A stretch of 64,000 nucleotides of DNA from Diphasiastrum complanatum (taxonomy: Eukaryota; Streptophyta; Lycopodiopsida; Lycopodiales; Lycopodiaceae). The stretch's first letter is position 1. Each line of letters starts with the position of its first letter. Below the pieces are notes generated by a model. The model saw only the letters and a list, made by a program, of their open reading frames with translations. It had not been told where the DNA came from and did no database searches. The position numbers and the translations under genes are program-made. Shown piece after piece: positions 46,748 through 58,627 of this stretch. The stretch covers positions 38,372,585-38,436,584 of the forward strand of contig CM055102.1 of the NCBI GenBank assembly GCA_029204225.1, read 5' to 3'.

Positions 46748-47710
46748 TGTAGAACAACTGATCAGACAGATCTTGATTCTACCAACAAAGCGCACAGTTT
46801 ACTTGACAAAGGATGAGAACAAAACGAACGCAAACTCGAAACATATCTATTCGTGACCAACTCAAAAAGACTCACGACAGATTCGCGAGATTTGTCTTGC
46901 AGTCAACTTGAAAGATTCGCGAAACAGTTTCTTGCAGAAGCTCGTGGCTTTCTTGTTGAAGCTCGACAGATTCGCGAACAGAATCTTGTCGCGAAATTTT
47001 TTTCTGTTTCTTGTTCAAGCCTCAGATGTCGCGAAATTGTCGCGAACAATTCGTGAAATCTTCTGGACTGTTCTTCAAGCTCACCTGTCGCGAAACTATC
47101 TCGAACAGTTCGCGAAATATTCTAGATTTCTTCTTCAAGCTCAAGAATTGTCATCTATCGCGAACAATTCGCGAAAGACGAAAATGTCATGAAGAGACAA
47201 GTGTCGCAACAATTCGCGAAACACGAAACTGAGACGAAGAGATGAACTATCGCGAATTATTAGCGAACAGATTTTATTCGAGCCTAGAAACAGAGCGTCT
47301 ATTTGAATATCAACCGTCGTAAACAGTTAGAAATCTCCTGTTACAGCATTGAAAGGCCAAAAGACCTGTCATGTAGGATTATAAATACATGTGCACTGCT
47401 CGTTATAATACACTAACTCACTCAATCAGAGACACAACAGCGAGATAAGACAACAAGAGATGTATATTGATGAATCAGATTCAGAGTTATAAAAATTCGT
47501 TTTTTGATCAATAGTTTCTTATTGTCTAAATAGCCTAAAGTTGTCTCTTACTTCCGCATATAATTTCTGCACGCATATTCAATCAGAACAAATATTGTTC
47601 TATTAGTACATAGAGCAGATAAAATCACGATTCAAGACACTTATATTAGTTTGATTTATTCAAACTTGCATTGTGTTCTCCGTGGAAGAATAATTACTAT
47701 TTTTCCTACA
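46748..47710 (+). mobile_element. Copia B 3' LTR (963 bp)
   Basis: TGTAGAACAACTG ... TTTTCCTACA. It is highly similar to the 5' LTR with scattered substitutions and one small expansion (CTCACTCAATCAGAGACA near 47418). It is followed by the CATCC target duplication. Confidence 0.93.
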
Positions 47711-48640
47711 CATCCCCCGCCCATTTGGCCCTCTGAGCCGTAACAAGTGAGCTCTGAGCCTGGTAAGCGATCCAGCGAAGATCCTGCCATAGTATAGGCA
47801 TCTCTATCTACGGGTACCTGAGCCTTGGAATGTAGCCACATCCCCTCAACCTCAGTCCAAATGCCCCTACCAACAACCGGCATGGTATCAACAAGAGATC
47901 AGACCTGCAAAAGAAACAAATGAGTAGATGTTCAGTGCAATGCCAAAAACCCTAAACATCTGCATATGCATTACCCTGCATTGAATTGGCCAAAACAATT
48001 GGGTCTAAGCCGCATCCAAAGAAAACTCTAAAAAATTGTGTTTAACAACTGGAATCAAGTTGAAAACATCCGACAACCTACTACTCATTATAGTGAACAT
48101 CACAACCATTCTGAAAAGCATGAAAAAACACTATGTAGCTCCTAAATGCATTAGAGAATCGGATGCCTCAAAATCATATCATAATGAGGGCAAAAAACAC
48201 AACGCATTTTTGATTTGGGGTTTGGAAGCTTTTGGTGCAAACGAATATAGATGAAACGAACTTCATAGGGGCCTCTGTAGCCATGTAGAAACGTAGTGAA
48301 GGCCAAAACATCACCTCAATCCGATGCCTCTAGGCTAGTTCATGAAACCAGCCAAAAAACACATGGAATTAGGGCATTCCGTTCAAAACTTGCAAGGCAT
48401 GCCGTAACGACTGAAACTGACATGATAGGAATTACTGTGGGCATGGGGAAAGGTGGTTTACAAGCAAAAACCAAGCAATTTCGTTGCCTATAGGTCATCT
48501 AACCACATTGAAAAAATGAAGCCTACACTTACCATGAAGAACCCCAGAGAAATCAGTAGGAAAATTAGCCATAACGGAATCAAGAGAAGGAGATGTCAAG
48601 CATGCGGTAATAGTGGGAGCGTATATAAACGTCTCCAAAA

Positions 48641-48800
48641 CTATGCATAAAAAAGAACAACATAGCTATATACTACAAACTGGAGTCAGTAAGTAGGAGC
48701 ATAAAAAAGCTAAATGTAAAGCATACGATCCTGCACTGCGGCTGAAAAAGGATGTGATACGTGTTGTAGCATGAGGTAATACTGGTCGTTGCTAGCGTTG
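48641..48800. other. Boundary between hAT copy 2 flank and LINE tail
   Basis: No gene seen. The LINE G microsatellite tail (GAGAGAAAGAAAGAAAGAAA) begins near 48800. Confidence 0.4.
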
Positions 48801-49021
48801 TCGAGAGAAAGAAAGAAAGAAAGAAATGTCTTAATGTCTGTTGAGTGCCCAAGGGCACATAAGACAGAATAAATAAGTACATATCTCGTAGGATCACTGT
48901 CCATGTCGGACAACATGTCTCGTAGGATCACTAGTCTAAGAGGAAAAACAATATAGAACTCTCTCTAGTTAGTTAAAGACACATCTAACATAGAGTTATA
49001 AAAAGCATATAAGAGCAAATA

Positions 49022-49064
<43 letters not shown>

Positions 49065-50044
49065 AATAGTGATATTTCACTCTGATCTCATAGTATACAG
49101 GGCATCTAAAGATAAAACGCTCCTCAGACTCCACCTCACCTAAAGAGCATAAGTGGCAAATCAACTCCTCTCTAGGAATACTATGGAACCTCCCAGTCTC
49201 GATAGCTAGCTGCTACGAAGACACCATGAGCTGCCCCAATGCAATGTGATAGGCCTGAATCCAAGTAACGTGGCAAGACTGAAATCCCTGCTGCGTTTAG
49301 CTCAAGAAAGTGGGTCCAGTAGAAATCAAGCTTTAACCCCTAACTGGCGACTCCAAGTCCGCTCCAAATATGCTTGATAGAGAAATCGTCTGATATACTA
49401 ATGAGTGCCTAAGGGAAGCTCTATAATGGAGATACCAAATGACTCAAATAGGAGGTGAGATGCCTGAGAAAACCATGATAATCTATAGCCCTGATCATGA
49501 AGATAGTGTGAAGAGGACAATGCAATCTGTGTGTATATCGTCTGTCTATATCTGGCAAAGCCTATACTCTCTGAATATATGTGATGAACTGGAGAGCTGC
49601 CTCGATCTGTATAGGTGGAACCGCAAACTCAGCCTGAAGAATCTCATGTGGAACAAAAGGTTTCAAATGAATCAATCGAGCTAACATGGTGGTCTGTAAT
49701 CGTGAAAGACTGGCCCAATGTAAGGAAGGAAGACCTGTACACCATGTCTCTGCCACATATAGAGTCGTGGGGGTGACAATGGTATCAAAGAGTCAACACT
49801 TACTCCAAGCATCATGGATGGACTTCCAAAAACAAAATCGCTCCAGCTAAGCAAGGGAGGCATGCCCCTTCGCAAGTCAAGTGGTAGCAGCATGTCGCAT
49901 ACTGAAAGTAGGACCCGAGAAAAGGATCCCCAAGTATGTATAAGAAGAAACTACCTCTAGAATCTGTCCATCAAAAGTGAGCTCCTGTCGCTGCATAAAT
50001 GCTCAAGAAGTGTTGAAGACCATAACTTTGGTCTTCCCAATATT
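48800..50044 (-). pseudogene. LINE G, 3' part (after RT to tail)
   Basis: Minus strand from 50044: KTKVMVFNTS, then FDGQILEVVSSYTYLGILFS, TFSMRHAATT, RDMVYRSSFLTLGQ-like text and RLIHLKPFVPHEILQAEFAV (ORF 49756-49562). Then remnants of the zinc-binding C-terminus. The 3' end near 48870-48800 reads TTGGGCACTCAACAGACATT and AAGACATTTCTTTC(TTTC)n. An internal GA tract lies at 49025-49060. It is the continuation of 59995-61740, separated by the gypsy insertion 50050-59989. All frames are broken. Confidence 0.82.
49025..49060. repeat. (GA)18 microsatellite
   Basis: A 36-base GA tract inside the 3' part of LINE G. Together with the GAAA tail at 48800 it suggests two successive 3' ends. Confidence 0.9.
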
Positions 50045-50049
50045 CACCC

Positions 50050-50404
50050 TGTAATAGATCCTAACACCACAGTAGGGCAAACACTAACTGATCCACCCAA
50101 CCTTGCCTACTCCCTGATATAGAGTAAGCCCCTCCTAGCCCAGTGTGAGGACTGGTAGCATGCAACTGCCAAGTGTCGGCCACGTGTCACTCACGTGGCC
50201 GACTGCACGTCGGGACCCAGCTGGGAGCCCTATCCTACTGACAGGGTCCCTAGGCTGTGTTCGGCCCACCATGGCTATGGACCATGCTGGGGCACACTCA
50301 CACTGTCTTGCCCTGTTGGTCGTGTACGCTGGACACGACCTTGACTGTGGTATCTAACCTATCTGTGTTCTCTAGGGTTCGGCACTGGTCACGAGCTCGT
50401 AACA
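50050..50404 (-). mobile_element. Chromovirus F 3' LTR (355 bp)
   Basis: TGTAATAGATCC ... GAGCTCGTAACA on the plus strand. Just inside it CTCCCTCCCCGTT is the reverse complement of the polypurine tract AACGGGGAGGGAG. CACGTGGCC palindromes near 50173-50200 lie inside. Confidence 0.93.
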
Positions 50405-50800
50405 CTCCCTCCCCGTTAAGAACCGTCTTGGTCCTCTAAGACAAACTCTGGAAAAATCTTGCGAAGGACGCTGCCTCGTTCCCAAGTGGCATTCTCAACA
50501 GGCTGATCATTCCACTTAACCAGATATTCTCGGTATAGAGTATGACGAGTCTGCATCTCTCTACTATCAAGAATCTCCTCTGGTTCATGTGGAGGTTGTT
50601 GAGGATCCAATGGGAGAACTAGAACACTGTCCCCTACCAGATTGTCTGATCTGGTTAAGGCTTTTCGTAACTGACTTACATGAAAGACTGGAAAAACCTT
50701 ACTGCTGTGTGGGAGTTCTAGTTCATAGGTGACCTCGCCTAGTCTCCTACTGATGGTAAAGGGACCACAATACCTTGGAGACAACTTAGCACACACTCCT
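50405..50800 (-). pseudogene. Chromovirus F: integrase C-terminus with chromodomain
   Basis: ORF 50796-50416 on the minus strand: LSPRYCGPFTISRRLGEVTY, LPHSSKVFPVFHVSQLRKAL, then PEEILDSREMQTRHTLYREY and LVKWNDQPVENATWE. The last two form a chromodomain, the targeting module of chromoviruses that directs insertion toward particular chromatin. A frameshift near 50790 separates it from the integrase core. Confidence 0.9.
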
Positions 50801-51720
50801 GATCGACTGGGACTCTCAAGTAGACTTTCTCACCAGTGGAGAACTGCACATCCCGTCTGTGTGGATCTACATAATGTCTGGCTCGATCCTGGGATTGCCT
50901 AATGTTACGCTTAGCATGTTCTATCATCCGGTTTAGGTCCTCTAAAAAGTTTCTGGCTGCTTCAACTTTTTCTTGTTTAAACCCTACAGCTATGGGTGAG
51001 CGTGGCTGAAAACCGTACATCAGCATAAATGGGTTGTATCCCGTAGCTGAATATTTGGTACTGTTGTAAGCAAACTCTAATATCGAGAGATACTCCTCCC
51101 AATTTGTCTGCCTCTTGCTGACGTATGTACAAAGCATATCCTCCAGCACCTGATTTACCCTCTCTGTTTGACTGTCCGTCTGTGGATGGTCGGTGGTACT
51201 CATATTAAGTTTAGTATGAAGATGATGGAATATTGCCCTCCAAAAATTTCCAGTAAACTTACTGTCCCGGTCACTGACTATGCCGGAAGGTAGACCGTAC
51301 AATTTAAATAGCCCGTCTACAAACAACCTCGCTAACTCTGGAGCTCTAACGGTTGTTTTGGTCGGAATAAAATGAGCCATTTTGGTCAGACGGTCAACTG
51401 TGACCCATATAGCGTCATTACTCTTTTGGGTTTTAGGCAGGCCTACTATAAAATCCATGGAGATACTCTCCCACTTACCAGCTGGTATTTCTAAGGGATG
51501 CAACAACCCTCCTGCCTTTAAACGCTCTGCTTTGTTTACTTGACATTTCTGGCAACTGGTTACATACTGGTGGACATCCTTTTTCATACTGGGCCAGAAA
51601 AATCGCCTACGAAGAAGCTCATAGGTCTTCTGTATGCCTGCGTGTCCCGCACTAGGATTGTCATGACATTCATATAGGACCTGCTACCTATAATCCTCTG
51701 ATTTTGGGAACACATACTCT
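50739..51720 (-). pseudogene. Chromovirus F: integrase core
   Basis: The zinc finger starts above the ORF: CHDNPSAGHAGIQKTYELLR (near 51665), then in ORF 51587-50739 YVTSCQKCQVNKAERL completes HHCC. Catalytic motifs follow: ISMDFIVGLPKTQ (first Asp), GIVSDRDSKFTGNFW (second Asp), TDSQTERVNQVLEDML (Glu). The C-terminal part continues RSPIAVGFKQEK and GEKVYLRV before the frameshift near 50790. It would join element DNA to the chromosome in the nucleus. An in-frame stop precedes the zinc finger near 51685. Confidence 0.93.
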
Positions 51721-51778
51721 ATCTCTATAGAGCAAGTGCTCATCCTGAATGGAATATTGTTTCCATTTGAATCTGACC

Positions 51779-52985
51779 CTAAACCACTGGGGTTTGCTTG
51801 GGTAATACAGGCTCAGAATCCTCAACGTCATCTGCCGACGTATACTCGGACTCATCATCATCCTCAACGGAAGCTACCGTATTCTTGGATGAACTGGCAC
51901 CAGCCCCGGGAACTGGTTCTGGAGTCTGTAACTGTCTGCTCTGGACTGAGTTCCAGATAGTAGAGAAGAATGCATCATGTTGGCATTTCCCTCTCAAGGA
52001 CTCGAGTAACTCATTACGAATCTGAGTAAAACTCAGCTCGTCTATCATAGGCATTCTGTTAAGGGCATCTGCTACTGTATTGAATTTTCCACGTCTATAT
52101 CTGATAGACATGTCAAACTCTTGCATCAACTCTGCCCAACGAGCTTTCCGACCTCTAAGCTGAGGTTGATTGCAAAGGTATCTGAGACTCTCATGGTCTG
52201 TCAGGACCTCAAAGTTGGCACCATACAAATAATGCCTCCAAGTCTTAAGTGCATGGACTATAAAAAAGAGTTCCTTTTCATAGGCACTGTACCTAGTCTG
52301 AGCTGGATCGAGTTTTTTACTCTCGAACGCAACTGGTCGTCCACTCTGAGTTAGCACAACACCAACTGCAAAGTCGCTAGCATCTGTTTCGACCACAAAT
52401 GGCTGATTGGGGTCGACGACTTTTAAAACTGGTGCTGTAGCTAAGGCTGTTTTGAGAGCATCAAAGCTCTCCTGCTGTGCGGACTCCCAAATGAACTCCT
52501 TTCCCTTCCCCTTAAGAAGATTTGTCATGGGAACTGCTATCTGAGCATATTCCTTGACAAATCGTCTGTAATATCCCGCCAAACCAAGAAAGATCTGAAG
52601 TTCTAAAATATTCTGAGGTCTCAGCCAACTAAGTATGGCTTTAACCTTATTCGGGTTCCATTTTAATCCCATCGGACGAGATAATGTGACCCAAATATGC
52701 TACTTCTTCAACGAAGAATTCACAATTGGATTGTTTAGCAGAAAGCTTATGCTTTCTGAGTAGTCGAAACACCTTTCTGAGGTGTTTTAGATGCTCCTTC
52801 CTCGTTTTTCTATAGACGAGGATGTCATCTAAAAATACGACTACAAACTTACCCAAGTATGGTTTGAGGATATTGTTCATCAAGGTCATAAAGGTAGCTG
52901 GAGCATTTGTGAGCCCAAATGGCATCAGCTTAAACTCATAATGACCGTGACGAGTCCTAAAAGCTGTTTTCGAGCTAGCTCAGAT
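51779..52985 (-). pseudogene. Chromovirus F: RT (3' half) and RNase H
   Basis: From 52985: [20 protein letters not shown] then [12 protein letters not shown], then the catalytic [10 protein letters not shown] (ORF 52925-52647), [11 protein letters not shown] and VAYLGHIIS. After a frame change, ORF 52672-51779: [19 protein letters not shown], RNase H start [68 protein letters not shown]. An acidic spacer ([15 protein letters not shown]) leads to the integrase. The N-terminal RT half is missing. Confidence 0.94.
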
Positions 52986-53237
52986 TACAGTGTTTTACAC
53001 TCAAAAATCAGAAGTAACTATCTAATTTTGCAGCGATGGAACTACCCCTGAATTCTGGTTTGGATTTGGTCAAAAAAGCAAGTAAATCCACCAAGATTTC
53101 CTCAGTAGGAGACTGTTCCTACAGCGCTGGCCCTGCTCCTCTACGTTCTAAGAACTTGAAGAAGTTCTGAGCAATCTAGCTACTTTCTCCACTACTGAAA
53201 ACTGAATTCCCTAGGATGGAGATGGCTCTGATACCAG
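52986..53237 (-). other. Chromovirus F leader with primer-binding site
   Basis: GGCTCTGATACCA (53224-53236) is the reverse complement of TGGTATCAGAGCC, one base from the LTR. The remaining leader joins abruptly to mid-RT near 52985, marking a deletion of gag, protease and the first half of RT. Confidence 0.85.
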
Positions 53238-53456
53238 TGTAATAGATCCTAACACCACAGTAGGGCAAACACTAACTGATCCACCCAACCTTGCCTACTC
53301 CCTAATATAGAGTAAGCCCCTCCTAGCCCAGTGTGAGGACTGGTAGCATGCAACTGCCAAGTGTCGACCACGTGTTACTCACGTGGCCAACTGCACGTCG
53401 GGACCCAACTGGGAGCCCTATCCTGCTGACAGGGTCCCTAGGCTATGTTAGGCCCG
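53238..53456 (-). mobile_element. Chromovirus F 5' LTR, outer-left part
   Basis: It matches 50050-50267 with several substitutions (for example GTGTCGACCACGTGTTACTC versus GTGTCGGCCACGTGTCACTC). It is interrupted at 53456 by the nested element C; GCCCG (53452-53456) is the duplicated target. Confidence 0.93.
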
Positions 53457-55909
53457 TGTAGCAGAGGCATCCCAAAGGGAGCCGGGAACCACGACTTAGC
53501 TTCCCAACCTTCAACTCTTGCCATCCAAACCCACTTGACATACAAGCAGCCAACTCGCCAACAACGATCAGACTTAACCAACTTGAAGTTCCGAAAACCA
53601 ACATTGAGATCCAACCTGGCGCCATGCCAGCCTTCCCTCCAAGCAAGCTGCCCGACATACATCAAACTTAACCAACTCGAAGCTTCGTTACAAACGAGTA
53701 ACATCCATTCCAAGCAAGCAGTCTGACTTACATCAGACTTAACCAACTGAAAGCTTCGTCACGAGCGCTGGAAGCCAACCTGGCGCCACGCCAGACTGGA
53801 CAGCCATAAACAGGTAACTTCCACCCAAGCAAGCCATCCAACTCAGCCGACAGGTTAGAGCCCATTCCCCAAGAGCTTAACCCATTCACGTTCATGCAAG
53901 GAACACTCAGAACCACAAGCCGCGACACATATGGAGACAACCAGTTCCTGGACCAAATGGTCCCGACAGCATACCACTGGCGCCACGGACCGAATGGTCC
54001 CGACGGCATACCGCTGGCGTCCCGGGATACGACCCTCAGCTATGTGCCAACTTAAAAATTTTGAAGCGGCCTTACAACTAGCGCTTTTACCGAACACTGA
54101 AACCCAGAAGGTAATCAAAGTCAGTTTGAGAAAAATCCCACTTTATTGATAAATTTGAGAAGGTTACATTTCAAGTGTGTGACCGACCCTAGTCTCCGGG
54201 GCACTAGCATGCCAAGGCGAGAGCCATGACAACATTCCAGCAAGGGAGGCTGAGACTTGGTTGGAGCTCGCCCTAAGTCGCAACCCGCACTCCCCTATAG
54301 TATTGGTGTGATTCGGCACCCCCCCCCCCCCCCCCTCATATGTAACGCAGGCATCCCAAAGGGAGCCGGGAACCACGACTTAGCTTCCCAGCCTTCAACT
54401 CTTGCCATCCAAACCCACTTGACATACAAGCAGCCAACTCGCCAACAACGATCAGACTTAACCAACTTGAAGTTCCGAAAACCAACATTGAGATCCAACC
54501 TGGCGCCATGCCCGATCGGGGGTCCCGACGTGGGTGACTTCCCTCCAAGCAAGCCGCCCGACATACATCAAACTTAACCAACTCGAAGCTTCGTTACAAA
54601 CGAGTAACATCCATTCCAAGCAAGCGGTCTGACTTACATCAGACTTAACCAACTGAAAGCTTCGTCACGAGCGCTGGAAGCCAACCTGGCGCCACGCCAG
54701 ACTGGACAGCCATAAACAGGTAACATCCACCAAAGCAAGCCATCCAACTCAGCCGACAGGTTAGAGCCCGTTCCCCAAGAGCTTAACCCATTCACGTTCA
54801 TGCAAGGAACACTCAGAACCACAAGCCGCGACAGATATGGAAACAACCAGTTCTTGGACCAAATGGTCCCGACAGCATACCGCTGGCGCCACAGACCGAA
54901 TGGTCCCGACGGCATACCGCTGACGTCCCGGGATACGACCCTCAGCTATGTGCCAAATTAAAAATTTTGAAAGCGGCCTTACAACTGGCGCTTTTACCGA
55001 ACACTGAAACCCAGAAGGTAATCAGAGTCAGTTTGAGGAAAATCCCACTTTATTGATAAATCTGAGAAGGTTACATTTCAAGTGTGTGACCGACCCTAGT
55101 CTCCGGGGCGCTAGCATGCCAAGGCGAGAGCCATGACAACATTCCAGCAAGGGAGGCTGAGACTTGGTTGGAGCTCGCCCTGAGTCGCAACCCGCACTCC
55201 CCTATAGTATTGGTGTGATTCGGCACCCCCCCTCATACCAAGCACTCTACCCAAGCTGGTAAAGCACGTTTTTCTCTCTCTAGGATTTTCTCTTTCTAGA
55301 AAGTCATTTTCTCTCTCTAGATTTTATTGATCCCCAGGCTTCCTTTAATCATGCCTAGATCGTGTGAGGTGATTGCACATCGATCTGAGCTCTCTGGACT
55401 TCGCTAGAACCGATCAAAGATTTTCAGCCATAGGAACTTGGCGCCGGCTGGATTCTGGTCACAGTGGCGCCGAGAGCGGCGCCGGCGTCGTTGGCGCCGG
55501 GAGCAGCAGGGGCGCTGCTGGCGCCGGGGACATAGCTGGCGCCGATGGCGCCGGAAGTAAAGCTTGTAAAGGTAGCTTTACAACATCATACCAAGCACTA
55601 CCCAAGCTGGTAAAGCACGTTTTTCTCTCTCTAGCATTTTCTCTTTCTAGAAAGTCATTTTCTCTCTCTAGATTTTATTGATCCCCAGGCTTCCTTTAAT
55701 CATGCCTAGATCGTGTGAGGTGATTGCACATCGATCTGAGCTCTCTGGACTCCGCTAGAACCGATCAAAGATTTTCAGCCATAGGAACTTGGCGCCAGCT
55801 GGATTCTGGTCACAGTGGCGTCGGGAGCAGCAGGGGCGCTGCTGGCGCCGGGGACATAGCTGGCGCCAGTGGCGCCGGAAGTAAAGCTTGTAAAGGTAGC
55901 TTTACAACA
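53457..55909 (-). mobile_element. Element C left LTR complex with internal duplications
   Basis: 53457-54340 is an incomplete LTR copy that stops at a C-run (GGCACCCCCCC...). 54341-55909 starts the LTR again (TGTAACGCAGGC) and ends GCTTTACAACA. Inside the second copy a 353-bp segment is repeated (CATACCAAGCACT at 55234 and 55587). Removing one copy gives about 1.22 kb, equal to the right LTR. The first unit of the duplication ends in TTTACAACATC, the LTR terminus. Confidence 0.88.
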
Positions 55910-58612
55910 TCCACCCCACCTTTATAAAATCTGATGTCCTCATCAGATGTCGGATTAAAGTAAAGTTGTCTCCAAATTAAAATGACTATACATTTAAGCT
56001 ACTTGGCACAGTACTCAATTTACTGGCCACTTTTTATTAACATTGAAGTTGGCACTCCACAAGTCGGAGGCTCAGCTCTTTGTACTGAAAAATTACATAA
56101 GTTGAAAATATCTCTTTGTCTGGGAAAAGCGTAGATTTGATATCGCTTTCGTAAAACCCAAGAACCTTATTAACTGGTGACAGAGGCCTTTCTTTGAAAT
56201 GTTTGCCCCTGTCGCTTCTGACTTTCGACTTTGGAACTCCTTTGAGCTCCTGATTTGTCCTTGATGCACTTTGTGTTGAGCTCCCTGAGCTCCAGATTTG
56301 ATCAGTTCCGCACAGGTATCAAGGCTCCCTGAGCCAAAGGATTTATCGTTTGACTGCCCACTTTATGGTCCACTCCGTGCCTTGTTGCTTCTGCACCTTG
56401 ATTTCTCTCCTTGTCCCAGCTTGATCTTGATACATTTCCTTCTTGGCTCTTTAAGGTAGGCAAAGATTGAGTACTCCGCAATGCACCTCTCACTTAGCTT
56501 GAAGTAGCTCTTTGAATCAGCCCAAATGTAACCATTGACCTCGTGGAAAGCCAAAGGGTCGCACCAGTTTGATCCGCATACGAACTATCTCTTCGCGTTT
56601 GTTTGAAGCGCCATGTCCGTCGCGCAAAACTTCACTTTCACAATTCCATCACTGGTCAGTTGCCTCACAGTCAAAAGAAGAAGTGTACATCTAGCTTGGC
56701 TTCAAGTAGCTCTCTTTGAATCAGACACATGCACCCAAAGTTTGCACTAGTCCGATTTTCAATATGAACTGTCCCTTAGCGTCCGCTCGAAGTACCAAGT
56801 CTCTCGTGCAAGACTCAACTTTCACAATTCCTTCATTGATCAGCTGCCTTACACGTAACACAAGCCAGCGTACTCATATATTTCCTCATCATTGCTGGTC
56901 CAGAGAAAGCCTATAACAAGCTTCCTTTCCACAACAAAAACTTGTCAACTTATTAGGTCCAAAGTTCGCCAGTCTCCTCGTGTGAGTATGGCTAGGTCAC
57001 CTTGAATTTGCCCCCGTTTTGATCAACTTTCATTCAAAATCTGCCCCAAGAGAGAGGTGTGTGTGATAGTTCCCCTCCACTTATAAAATCAGCTGATCGG
57101 ACTTAGAGTAGAGTTCTTCGGACAAAAAGCCTTTCCAACACTTTGTTTCCCATCTGCTAGGATTATGGCTCGATCCAACTTGTTGCCAATCTCTGAAGAG
57201 GATCCTAGTCTTTCCCCTTTGAAGAAAAACCCAACTGATACTGGATATCATCACCCATGCTCAATGAGTTTTCAGTTCCGAAGGTGGCCGTCCCAAAATG
57301 AAGACCAACTGCTCCATAGAAGATCTCCCCTGAAATTGCCCTTTCCAACTTTTGACTTCCTGCTTGCGTCTGGTGGGCGTTGTCGCAAATGAAACTAACC
57401 CAAGAAACAGGCTAGCCATCCATCCTTTACAAACATTGAGTCGTTTCGTTGCCGTTCACGTGCGAGTACTTGAACTACAAATCCGCCCCACAGATTCTGT
57501 AGTCCTCTTTGTTTGATGGTATCAGCCTTCAAAAGAAAGATTCCTTCTCGAGCCATCAGCTCCTTGTATCACAAGCAATCATGCAAACCAGGCAAAGCAC
57601 GAGTACTAAGACTCACCACGAATACATACAAGTAAGACACTCAGGCAGGTTTACTAACAAGTAACAAAGACAAGGTCCCCCTTTGAGATGGTCCTGCCAA
57701 CGGACCTTTGCCTGGCCGCGCCCATACAAATCGATCACAGAATCAGCCCACATAGGACACCCCTCCAACTATCCGTGCTTTCACCATTAAGCAGCACATT
57801 GCCTCAGTCACGCCCCACCACTTTTTGGCCGATAGCCCTTATAGCTAAACGATCGGCAGCTATCCTTGAATATACCACCCCCGTGGACGCACCCGTGCTT
57901 TCACCGTTAGGCAGTTCATTGCCTCAGTAACGCCCCCACCAAATCTAGTCGATTGCCCTTATAGCTAAACGATCGGCAGCATACCTCCCAATCGTGGACG
58001 CACCTGTGCTTTCACCGTTAGGCAGCACATTGCCTCAGTAACGCCCCCACCAAATTTGGTCGATAGCCCTTATAGCTAAACGAACGGCAGCTATCCTTGA
58101 ATATACCACCCCCGTGGACGCACCCGTGCTTTCACCGTTAGGCAGCACATTGCCTCAGTAACGCCCCCACCAAATCTAGTCGATAGCCCTTACAGCTAAA
58201 CGATCGGCAGCATACCACCCAAAGGGTGGACGCACCCGTGCTTTCACCGTTAGGCAGCACATTGCCTTAGTAACGCCCCCACTTGATAGCCCTTATAGCT
58301 AAACGAACGGTGGCTATCGCGAATATGTCACCCCGCAACCCACAAGGCACAGACCGTGCTTACACCAACCTAATGGCAGCACATTGCCTCATTTGTCCTA
58401 CGTGCAGACGGCGCCAGGCCCGAACCACGAAAACTGACCGTGCTTACACCTCAAGGGCAGCACCTTGACTCATCAAGCCCCCGTTCTGCCAACCACCCCG
58501 ACCGTGGACGCACCCGTGCTTACACTGTGGGCAGCACCTTGCACAACAGTTGTCTTGATGAACTCCAAACAGTGGCCATTTCCATGAGATCCGCATAGCT
58601 GACCGGCCAGTC
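55910..58612 (-). other. Element C internal region, non-coding
   Basis: It is bounded by TCCACCCCACCTTT (polypurine tract on the minus strand) and the primer site. Only short ORFs occur and none shows a retroelement motif. 57774-58560 is a minisatellite. CTGATGTCCTCATCAG (55930) is shared with element D at 2021. Confidence 0.8.
57774..58560. repeat. Minisatellite, unit about 110-120 bp, eight anchors
   Basis: CGTGCTT(T/A)CACC starts units at 57774, 57894, 58004, 58124, 58237, 58354, 58439 and 58514. A full unit contains GGCAGCACATTGCCTCAGTA, CGCCCCCACCAA, GATAGCCCTTATAGCTAAAC and GATCGGCAGC. The first five units are regular; the last ones are shortened. The array is inside element C. Confidence 0.92.
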
Positions 58613-58627
58613 GGCTCTGATACCACA

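Larger units (their letters stand above)
42104..47715 (+). mobile_element. Copia B: complete LTR retrotransposon with TSD
   Basis: CATCC at 42104-42108 and 47711-47715 is a perfect 5-bp target duplication. LTRs at 42109-43067 and 46748-47710 bound an internal region with gag, protease, integrase, RT and RNase H in copia order. It is inserted in the BED-finger region of hAT copy 2, in the opposite orientation. The coding region has at least one large deletion (gag N-terminus) and several stops, so it is now non-autonomous. Confidence 0.95.
40150..48640 (-). pseudogene. hAT-like transposase gene copy 2, split by copia B, 3' end lost
   Basis: Minus strand. The BED region (ATG 47883, MPVVGRGIWTEVEG; finger degraded) runs to 47716. 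The copia element 42109-47710 follows, then coding resumes at 42108 with GIFACPRISDEDVQRL. A Ser/Pro/Gly-rich stretch leads to an intron 41492-41398 (GT-AG), then ILSDGWT and MRGVDATGG, VERMVQVVTD; intron 41057-40942; then MRVVSLVTKKKRVLALFRTF and REGCTLGLIYKFMDRI; donor at 40539; the next exon (40438-40266) still matches copy 1 around the WDY..RPIH region. Homology fades inside the following intron near 40150. Frameshifts are numerous. Upstream, 48440-48560 matches the leader and leader intron of copy 1. Confidence 0.85.
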
